NCBI GenBank assembly: GCA_964509125.1 | Contig: CAZDVZ010000047.1 | Location: 1-12,377 of the forward strand | Length of the DNA stretch: 12,377 nt | Reading direction: 5' to 3' | From: SIG653 sp964509125 | GTDB taxonomy: Bacteria; Bacillota; Clostridia; Oscillospirales; CAG-382 | Shown: positions 7,204 to 12,377 of the stretch, piece by piece | Numbering within the stretch: the first letter of the stretch is position 1 | Layout of the letters: each line of letters begins with the position of its first letter | Notes under the pieces: model-generated | The model's database searches: none | Seen by the model: the letters and a program-made list of their open reading frames with translations, nothing else | Told to the model about the DNA's origin: nothing | Program-made: the position numbers and the translations under genes

Positions 7204-8632
7204 ATTTAAATGAATTTAAAATGATCTCTCTTTCGAAAAACGGATAATGTTTTCCGTTGATTTCTTCATAATGCTGATGACCTTTTCCGATAATGAGAAT
7301 ATAGTCACCTTCCAAAGAATTTTTTACCGCATATTCTATGGCTTCTTTCCTGTCTTTCATAACAATAGCTTTACCCGATGTTTTGTTTATCCCAACGAAA
7401 ATGTCGGAAATAATGTCATCTAACGCTTCATAGCGGGGGTTATCCGAAGTCACGATGGAGAGATGAGAATTTTTGGCGACGATTTCGCCCATACCATACC
7501 GTCTCAGCTTTGAACGGTTGCCACCGCATCCGAAAACGGTTATGATTCTTTTTGGCGCATACAGCTTCAATGCTTCAAACAAGTTTTCCGTACTAAGTTC
7601 GTTGTGGGCATAGTCAATAATGGCAACTGCTCCTGTGGGAAGGGGAACCGATTCCATTCTTCCTTCAACTCTTGTAGATTCCAAACCCTGACGGATCGCA
7701 TCGGCAGCAACGCCTAAGTGTTTTGCGGTGACAATGGAGGCGAGCGCATTGTATATGGAAAATTTGCCGGGGATGTAAGTTTTGTATTCATCTCCGTCAC
7801 AACAAAAAGTGGTATAAAGTCCGTTTATGTCTTTTTCGTACTTATCGTTTTCTGCCTTGTGGTTCACATCTCCAAAGCCGAATGTTTCCACGGGTACTGA
7901 AAGATCTTCCGTCATAAAGTCAAGATACTCACAATCTCCGTTGGCAATAATGATTTTTGACGAGGAGAAAAGCATTTTTTTACATTCTTTGTATTCTTCA
8001 AAACTTTCGTGCTCGCCCGGCCCTATATGATCCGGAGAGAGGTTTGTGTAGATTCCCACATCAAAAGTAATTCCGTATGTTCTGTGAAGTTTAAAGCCTT
8101 GTGAAGTTGCCTCCATAATAACTGTATCGATACCGGCTTCAAGCATCTTTTTTAAGTACTCATGTATAACTGTAGATTCGGGAGTGGAGTTGGGAGACTC
8201 TATAAGAACGTCTCCGTACATAATTCCCACCGTTCCCATAAGACCAACTTTGTGACCTTGTTTTTCTAAAATGCTTTTCAACGTGTAGCTGATGCTTGTT
8301 TTTCCTTTTGTCCCCGTGATTCCCACAAGTGTCAAGCTTTTGGCGGGATTCCCATAAATTTCGGCGGAGAGAAGCGCCATGGCTTTTCGAGTGTCGGGAC
8401 AGTAAAAAATCTCTGCATCATCAGGTAATGTGATTTTATCCTCTGCTACAAACGCACGGCAGCCTTTCTCGTAAGCGGACATAGCGAAATTATGCCCGTC
8501 TGTTGAAAATCCTTTTATGCACACAAAAACAGAGTCTGCGTTTGCCTTCCTTGAATCGTTGCAAAGGGCGGTAACCGCTCTTTCAGAATTACATTCTATG
8601 CCTGCGCTTTTTAACAATGAAAAAAGCTTCAT
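7202..8632 (-). CDS. murE: UDP-N-acetylmuramyl-tripeptide synthetase (meso-DAP-adding type)
   Basis: MurE adds the third amino acid to UDP-MurNAc-L-Ala-D-Glu in the cytoplasm, using ATP. The 476-residue ligase has the P-loop GITGTKGKT (104-112), STPEST (149-154), a K218 at the place of the carbamylated lysine (YxxxKxxLF, 214-222), DYAH (340-343) and DNPR (397-400). DNPR is the motif of meso-diaminopimelate-adding enzymes, whereas lysine-adding MurE differs there. This agrees with dapF immediately upstream. The central segment reads EATSQGFKLHR (174-184) and DHIGPGEH (201-208) instead of the common VSSHAL and DHLDFHGT, which marks a divergent MurE subgroup. ATG 8632 follows dapF by 3 nt, with its ribosome binding site inside dapF. 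Length is near the family norm of about 480-490. Confidence 0.93.
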   Translation of the reverse strand: MKLFSLLKSAGIECNSERAVTALCNDSRKANADSVFVCIKGFSTDGHNFAMSAYEKGCRAFVAEDKITLPDDAEIFYCPDTRKAMALLSAEIYGNPAKSLTLVGITGTKGKTSISYTLKSILEKQGHKVGLMGTVGIMYGDVLIESPNSTPESTVIHEYLKKMLEAGIDTVIMEATSQGFKLHRTYGITFDVGIYTNLSPDHIGPGEHESFEEYKECKKMLFSSSKIIIANGDCEYLDFMTEDLSVPVETFGFGDVNHKAENDKYEKDINGLYTTFCCDGDEYKTYIPGKFSIYNALASIVTAKHLGVAADAIRQGLESTRVEGRMESVPLPTGAVAIIDYAHNELSTENLFEALKLYAPKRIITVFGCGGNRSKLRRYGMGEIVAKNSHLSIVTSDNPRYEALDDIISDIFVGINKTSGKAIVMKDRKEAIEYAVKNSLEGDYILIIGKGHQHYEEINGKHYPFFEREIILNSFK

Positions 8633-8635
8633 AAA

Positions 8636-9508
8636 TTAAACTCCTTTATCCGCATATAATTTTTCAAATTTTTCAAGTGCTCTGTCATCAAACGAACCGT
8701 CAAATACTATCTCCGAAGGAGCTGTCATATAAAGACAGTCTTCGTTTTCATCCCATCGTATTTTGGTAATTCCGCCAAGCTGATGGACGTTAACTTCTCT
8801 GTCGCATCTTCCCGTAAGTACGCCCGCAACCGTTGACACGCAACACCCTGTTCCGCAAGCAAGGGTTTCGCCACAATTTCGCTCCCAAGTGCGCAAAAAC
8901 AGATTTTTTCTGTCAAGCACCTTTACAAACTCAATATTTGCTTTCTGAGGAAAAAACGGGTTGCACTCAATAGACGAGCCGTATTTTTTAAGGTCTAATG
9001 TTTCCACATCATCAACAAAAGCGGCAGAATGGGGATTTCCCATGGAAACGGAAGTCATATAAAATGTTCTGTCGTGCGCCGTTAGCGGATGCTCAATAAC
9101 GTCGTTTTCGCTTATGGGGATCTTATCGGGGTTTAAAATAGGTTGACCCCATTTTGCGGTAATGTTTTCCACCTCTCCGTCTTTAACGTGGAGAAATATA
9201 TCCTTTATTCCGCCCAAAGTCTCAATGGTGATTTGGGTTTTATTAGTAAATCCTTTTACAAAAACAAGCTTGCCAACGCTTCTTATGGCGTTTCCGCAGA
9301 TCTCAGCCTCGCTTCCGTCAGGGTTAAAAACCCTCATTCTGAAGTCTGCCTTTTCGGAAGGGCAAATGAGTATCATACCGTCGCTGCCCACTCCAAAGTG
9401 GCTCCTCGACAAGAAACGCGCGTATCTGTCCGGGCGTTCCATCTTTTGAGTTAGTAATTCTATGTAGACATAATCGTTACCAAACGACTGCATTTTTGTA
9501 AAATTCAT
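8636..9508 (-). CDS. dapF: Diaminopimelate epimerase
   Basis: DapF converts LL- to meso-diaminopimelate, the last intermediate before lysine and the substrate for MurE. The 290-residue protein has both catalytic cysteines in their motifs: C71 in EICGNAIR (69-76) and C218 in ETLACGTG (214-221), along with the N-terminal KMQSFGNDY (5-13) and the GNPH (157-160) segment. Both halves of the pseudo-symmetric fold are present and length is normal. The frame opens at 9529, but ATG 9508 is chosen: GGAGG (complement of 9514-9518) sits 5 nt upstream, and the in-frame ATG three codons earlier overlaps that site. It is first in a two-gene operon with murE and has a clear promoter at 9544-9572. Confidence 0.95.
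   Translation of the reverse strand: MNFTKMQSFGNDYVYIELLTQKMERPDRYARFLSRSHFGVGSDGMILICPSEKADFRMRVFNPDGSEAEICGNAIRSVGKLVFVKGFTNKTQITIETLGGIKDIFLHVKDGEVENITAKWGQPILNPDKIPISENDVIEHPLTAHDRTFYMTSVSMGNPHSAAFVDDVETLDLKKYGSSIECNPFFPQKANIEFVKVLDRKNLFLRTWERNCGETLACGTGCCVSTVAGVLTGRCDREVNVHQLGGITKIRWDENEDCLYMTAPSEIVFDGSFDDRALEKFEKLYADKGV
8641..8647 (-). promoter_or_regulatory. murE ribosome binding site inside the dapF 3' end
   Basis: Read on the minus strand, AAAGGAG lies within the last codons of dapF and 8 nt before the murE ATG. The 3-nt gap between dapF stop and murE start points to translational coupling. Confidence 0.85.
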
Positions 9509-9543
9509 AATTGCCTCCATATAAAGCATAGTTTATAATCTCT

Positions 9544-9572
9544 ATTTTATCACGCAATTTTGCATATTTCAA
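9544..9572 (-). promoter_or_regulatory. Promoter of the dapF-murE operon
   Basis: On the minus strand, TTGAAA (9567-9572) and TAAAAT (9544-9549) are 17 bp apart. The predicted leader is about 29 nt. The -35 box is 29 bp from the -35 box of the divergent mazG promoter. Confidence 0.8.
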
Positions 9573-9601
9573 GGATTTTTCAAAAAAAGAGAAGTATTTT
9601 C

Positions 9602-9630
9602 TTGACATTACAGGGGATATAATGTAAAAT
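9602..9630 (+). promoter_or_regulatory. Promoter of the mazG-kdsC-like operon
   Basis: TTGACA (9602-9607) and TAAAAT (9625-9630) are 17 bp apart. A TATAAT at 9618-9623 is too close to this -35 to act with it. The predicted start near 9637 gives a very short leader ending in AAAAGGAGAG before ATG 9653. Confidence 0.8.
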
Positions 9631-9652
9631 AACATGAAAAGGAGAGTGCGCC

Positions 9653-10315
9653 ATGGAAAACAAAGAGTATATTGATAAAAAAATTGAAGTATTGAAAGGG
9701 AAAACAAGCTTTGAATTTGAAGATTTGGAAGACGTGGTTTCCGTGCTTCGCTGTCGTTGCCCTTGGGATAGAGAGCAAACACATACCTCCATTAGAAATA
9801 ATCTTTTGGAAGAGGCATACGAAGTTGTGGAAGGGATAGATAACGACGATTCCGAAATAATGAAAGAAGAGCTGGGCGATCTGCTTCTACAAGTTGTGTT
9901 CCACGCCACGATGGGCGAAGAGGCGGGAGAATATAACATGAACGCCGTGATAACCGATATTTGCAAAAAGCTTATAAGACGGCATCCTCACATATTTGCA
10001 TCCGTAAACGCAAACACAACAGACGCGGTTTTGGAAAATTGGGACAACATTAAAAAAATAGAAAAAGAAAACAAAACTTTGGGTGATGAACTTCAAAGTA
10101 TTTCAGCATCCTTGCCCGCACTTATGAGAAGTGAAAAAGTTTGCAAAAAGATTAGAAAGCGCACAGGGAAATCATTTGATGACAACACAATCACCTTTGA
10201 AGACGCGGGAGCATTGCTGTTTGACGTTGTATCGCGCTGCGATGCGAGCGGGATCGACGCAGAAGAAGCGCTTTCAAAATACACCGAAGGGAAAATAAAA
10301 GAATATGCTGAATAA
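9653..10315 (+). CDS. mazG: MazG nucleoside triphosphate pyrophosphohydrolase
   Basis: MazG hydrolyses NTPs or dNTPs to the monophosphate and pyrophosphate; roles include clearing aberrant nucleotides and lowering (p)ppGpp responses. The N-terminal MazG domain is intact: RCPWDREQTH (35-44), EEAYE (53-57), EELGD (72-76) and RRHPHIF (109-115), with the metal-binding acidic residues in place. The protein is 220 residues, against about 260 in E. coli. The C-terminal repeat is degenerate: after KKIRKRTGKSFDD the first acidic helix is missing, and the second reads FEDAGALLFDVV (182-193) where EExGDLLF is expected. ATG 9653 has a strong AAAAGGAGAG site. Its last 11 bases overlap the next gene, so the pair is cotranscribed. 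Confidence 0.92.
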   Translation: MENKEYIDKKIEVLKGKTSFEFEDLEDVVSVLRCRCPWDREQTHTSIRNNLLEEAYEVVEGIDNDDSEIMKEELGDLLLQVVFHATMGEEAGEYNMNAVITDICKKLIRRHPHIFASVNANTTDAVLENWDNIKKIEKENKTLGDELQSISASLPALMRSEKVCKKIRKRTGKSFDDNTITFEDAGALLFDVVSRCDASGIDAEEALSKYTEGKIKEYAE

Positions 10316-10811
10316 AGAAACTTTAAACAAAATCAAAGTCATGGTCATGGATGTTGACGGCACACTCACCGACGGCAAAATATACATGGGTGCGGACGGT
10401 GAAATGATGAAGGCGTTTGACATCAAAGACGGACACGCCATTATTCACTTCAAAGATTTTGGGATTATTCCGGCGATCATCACGGGGCGGTCTTCAAAGA
10501 TCGTAGAGAGCCGTTGCCGCGATTTGAAGATAGAACATTATTATCAAGGTGTGGACAACAAGATAACAAAGCTTTCTGAGCTTCTTGAAAAGCTCAGCTT
10601 GGAAAACGGAGAGGTTTACACTTTTGAAAACGTGGCGTACGCCGGAGATGATGTAATTGACTTGGAATGTATGAAGAAATGCGGCGTTGCTGTTTGTCCC
10701 GCTGACGCTGTTGATGAGATTAAAGCGGTGTCTCATTTTGTTTCGTCCAAAGAGGGCGGAAGGGGTGCTGTTAGGGAATTTTATGATCTTATAAAAAGGG
10801 CAAAAGCATAA
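10305..10811 (+). CDS. KdsC-like HAD-family phosphatase
   Basis: The 168-residue capless HAD phosphatase has DVDGTLTDG (nucleophile D16, acid D18), ITGRSS (T60), K86 in the third motif region, and GDDVIDL (114-120). The C-terminal GGRGAVRE (151-158) is a hallmark of KdsC/YrbI enzymes, which remove phosphate from 3-deoxy-manno-octulosonate 8-phosphate or related nine-carbon sugar acids. No kdsA, kdsB, kdsD or neuA homologue is in the window and the organism looks Gram-positive, so the substrate is open: a sialic-acid-like or KDN-like sugar phosphate is possible, as is a more general phosphatase. ATG 10305 overlaps the mazG end by 11 bp. An AAGGG at 10287-10291 is 13 nt from the start, a long spacing, so translation may depend on coupling to mazG. 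Confidence 0.85.
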   Translation: MLNKETLNKIKVMVMDVDGTLTDGKIYMGADGEMMKAFDIKDGHAIIHFKDFGIIPAIITGRSSKIVESRCRDLKIEHYYQGVDNKITKLSELLEKLSLENGEVYTFENVAYAGDDVIDLECMKKCGVAVCPADAVDEIKAVSHFVSSKEGGRGAVREFYDLIKRAKA

Positions 10812-10835
10812 ATCGGGGAGAATGTTTATTAAATT

Positions 10836-12164
10836 ATGATTACTTTATCAGAGCATTTTACATATAAAAAGCTCCTCGTGTTTACTTTGCCTTCCATATG
10901 TATGATGATTTTTTCATCTATATACGGTGTTGTGGATGGTTTTTTTGTTTCAAACTATGCGGGCGAAACGCCTTTTGCGGCGGTCAATTTTATCATGCCA
11001 TTTTTGATGATGCTTGGCGCTGTGGGGTTTATGTTTGGCACGGGTGGAAGCGCATTGGTCGCCAAAACATTTGGCGAAGGGAAGCCGGAAAAGGCGAACA
11101 ACATCTTTTCGCTTATAATTTATGTTTCTATTGTTGTCGGTGTGATCATTGCCGCTTTGGGGCTTGTTTTTATTCGTCCCATCGCAAAGCTTTTGGGGGC
11201 TGAAGGGGAACTGCTGGAAAACTGCGTGACATATGGAAGGATCATTCTTACGGCGCTGCCTGCGTTTGTTTTGCAGATGGAGTTTCAAAGCATATTTGTA
11301 ACCGCCGAAAAGCCAAAGTTGGGGCTTGCTGTTACCGTTGCATCCGGCGTAACAAACATTGTATTGGACTTTCTGCTTGTTGGTGTGGTTGGCGGCGGAC
11401 TTATTGGTGCTGCAGTTGCAACTGCCTTTAGCCAAATTGTTGGCGGCGTTGTTCCTGTAATTTATTTTTCGCGTAAAAACAAGAGCTTATTAAAGCTTGG
11501 GAAGACAAAGTTCGATGGAAAAGCTTTGCTCAAAACCTGCACCAACGGGTCATCTGAGCTGATGAGCAATATTTCCATGTCGCTTGTGGGGATGCTTTAC
11601 AACGTACAGCTTTTAAAATATGCATCAGAGGACGGGGTGTCCGCCTACGGCGTTCTTATGTACGTGGGATTTGTTTTCCTCTCTGCATTTATCGGGTTTA
11701 CTGTTGGCATTGCTCCCGTTGTGGGATATAATTTTGGAGCGCAAAATCGCACGGAGCTTAAAGGATTATTTAAAAGGAGCGTTGTCATCATCAGCGTGGG
11801 CGCTATATTTATGGTATCTTCGTGCTATGCGTTCTCAAAGCCGCTTTCGAAACTTTTTGTGGGATATGATCCCGATTTATACGCGCTAACCATCGAAGCA
11901 TTTGAGATATACGCGCTTGTGTTTCTGCTCGCCGGGTTTGCTATTTTTAGTTCCGGGTTCTTCACGGCGCTCAACGACGGACTTACCTCCGCTATTATTT
12001 CCTTCCTCAGAACTGTGGTATTCCAGATTGCCGCTGTGCTACTATTGCCGCTTGTGTTTGGCACCGACGGGATATGGTGGTCCGTTGTCGTAGCTGAGGT
12101 TATGGCGGTGATTGTCTCTGCTGCCTTTATCTTCGCTAAACGTAAAAAATACGGCTACCTCTAA
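10836..12164 (+). CDS. MATE family efflux transporter
   Basis: The 442-residue membrane protein has about 12 hydrophobic segments arranged as two similar halves. The N-terminus (LLVFTLPSICMMIFSSIYGV, VDGFFVSNYAG, AAVNFIMPF) and the GTGGSALVAKTFGEG segment follow the usual pattern of the multidrug and toxin extrusion family, MepA-like branch. These export cationic drugs or metabolites against Na+ or H+; the substrate is not predictable here. The gene starts 24 bp after the phosphatase stop and may share its transcript. The only ribosome binding site, GGGGAG (10815-10820), is 15 nt from ATG 10836, unusually far. No in-frame alternative ATG lies between, because TAA at 10830-10832 blocks the frame. 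Confidence 0.92.
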   Translation: MITLSEHFTYKKLLVFTLPSICMMIFSSIYGVVDGFFVSNYAGETPFAAVNFIMPFLMMLGAVGFMFGTGGSALVAKTFGEGKPEKANNIFSLIIYVSIVVGVIIAALGLVFIRPIAKLLGAEGELLENCVTYGRIILTALPAFVLQMEFQSIFVTAEKPKLGLAVTVASGVTNIVLDFLLVGVVGGGLIGAAVATAFSQIVGGVVPVIYFSRKNKSLLKLGKTKFDGKALLKTCTNGSSELMSNISMSLVGMLYNVQLLKYASEDGVSAYGVLMYVGFVFLSAFIGFTVGIAPVVGYNFGAQNRTELKGLFKRSVVIISVGAIFMVSSCYAFSKPLSKLFVGYDPDLYALTIEAFEIYALVFLLAGFAIFSSGFFTALNDGLTSAIISFLRTVVFQIAAVLLLPLVFGTDGIWWSVVVAEVMAVIVSAAFIFAKRKKYGYL

Positions 12165-12196
12165 CTTCTTTTCTTCTTTGAAAAGAAGAAAAGAAG
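12165..12196. repeat. Perfect 15-bp purine/pyrimidine inverted repeat
   Basis: Starting on the base after the MATE stop codon, CTTCTTTTCTTCTTT (12165-12179) is followed by GA and its exact reverse complement (12182-12196). Each arm is wholly pyrimidine or wholly purine, and a further purine-rich tail (12197-12208) continues the theme. As RNA it forms a stable hairpin at the mRNA 3' end, but no T-run follows directly, so it is not a typical intrinsic terminator. Confidence 0.85.
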
Positions 12197-12230
12197 CAAA
12201 AGAAGAAACACCTCGATTTTTATATATCTT

Positions 12231-12377
12231 ATTGTTTCGTTCTCACGCGAATGGCAGCGATTCTTATGTTTATATTTATTGTTTCGTTCTCACGCGAATG
12301 GCAGCGATTCTTATGTTTATATTTATTGTTTCGTTCTCACGCGAATGGCAGCGATTCTTATGTTTATATTTATTGTT
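12231..12377. repeat. 47-bp perfect tandem repeat, running off the window
   Basis: Three full copies start at 12231, 12278 and 12325, and a fourth begins at 12372 and is cut by the window edge. All copies are identical. Each begins ATTGTTTCGTTCTCACGCGA and ends TTATGTTTATATTT, with a G+C-richer core. There are no variable spacers, so it is not a CRISPR array. A degenerate trace of the unit end may precede the first copy (12213-12230). The unit has no stop codon in any plus-strand frame. Confidence 0.95.

Noticed and set aside
10950..11435. 161-codon minus-strand open frame inside the MATE gene
   Set aside because: It is an antisense shadow with no hydrophobic pattern or motif of its own.
12231..12377. 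CRISPR array
   Set aside because: The repeated unit is 47 bp with no variable spacers; every base recurs, so it is a plain tandem repeat.
12251..12377. A real protein encoded by the 47-bp array (ATG in each unit)
   Set aside because: No ribosome binding site precedes the ATGs, and a 47-bp cyclic unit lacks stops in all frames about one time in ten by chance with even base use. Codons would be read in three different frames in successive copies.
1..12377. tRNA, rRNA, insertion sequence or prophage genes
   Set aside because: No cloverleaf, rRNA segment, transposase, integrase or phage structural motif was seen on either strand.

Overview
This AT-rich window (about 40% G+C by eye) looks like a chromosomal segment of a low-G+C, Gram-positive anaerobe, most likely a member of the Clostridia. 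The signs are TTGACA/TATAAT promoters with 17-bp spacers, strong AGGAGG-type ribosome binding sites, hairpin-plus-U-tract terminators, a wall- or membrane-anchored surface-protein tail, a meso-diaminopimelate peptidoglycan pathway, and a multidomain flavodiiron O2/NO-detoxifying enzyme. Genus cannot be set from the sequence alone.

Layout from left to right. (1) 1-245 is the 3' end of a surface-protein gene: a Thr/Ser/Asp/Glu stalk made of a perfect 15-bp tandem repeat, then a sortase-like C-terminal anchor, closed by a terminator. (2) 465-2039 (+) is a Wzx/PST-type polysaccharide flippase with its own promoter, followed by 2104-3894 (+), a flavodiiron protein fused to a flavin reductase domain and a rubredoxin domain. 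(3) 3950-5716 (-) is an ABC-F ATPase convergent with the flavodiiron gene; one bidirectional terminator sits between them. (4) About 390 bp without a convincing gene follows, ending in a consensus promoter (+). (5) A small DUF378 membrane protein (-) is divergent from trmB (+). (6) murE and dapF (-) form a two-gene operon, divergent from mazG and a KdsC-like HAD phosphatase (+), with a MATE transporter downstream. (7) After the MATE gene come a 15-bp perfect purine/pyrimidine palindrome and a 47-bp perfect tandem repeat that runs off the window.

How the genes relate. DapF makes meso-DAP and MurE (with the DNPR motif of DAP-adding enzymes) inserts it into the peptidoglycan precursor, so the dapF-murE operon couples supply and use. 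The flippase and the surface-protein tail also concern the cell envelope. TrmB (tRNA m7G46), MazG (NTP clean-up) and the ABC-F protein (ribosome-linked) are housekeeping or stress functions. The flavodiiron fusion protects an anaerobe from O2 or NO.

Most of the window is ordinary, well-packed core genome. I see no convincing new defence, mobile or biosynthetic system. The points most worth a second look are the single-chain FprA plus Hrb-like fusion, the consensus promoter aimed at the 3' end of the DUF378 gene, the degenerate second domain of MazG, the KdsC-like phosphatase with no KDO genes in view, and the perfect 47-bp tandem array at the right edge.
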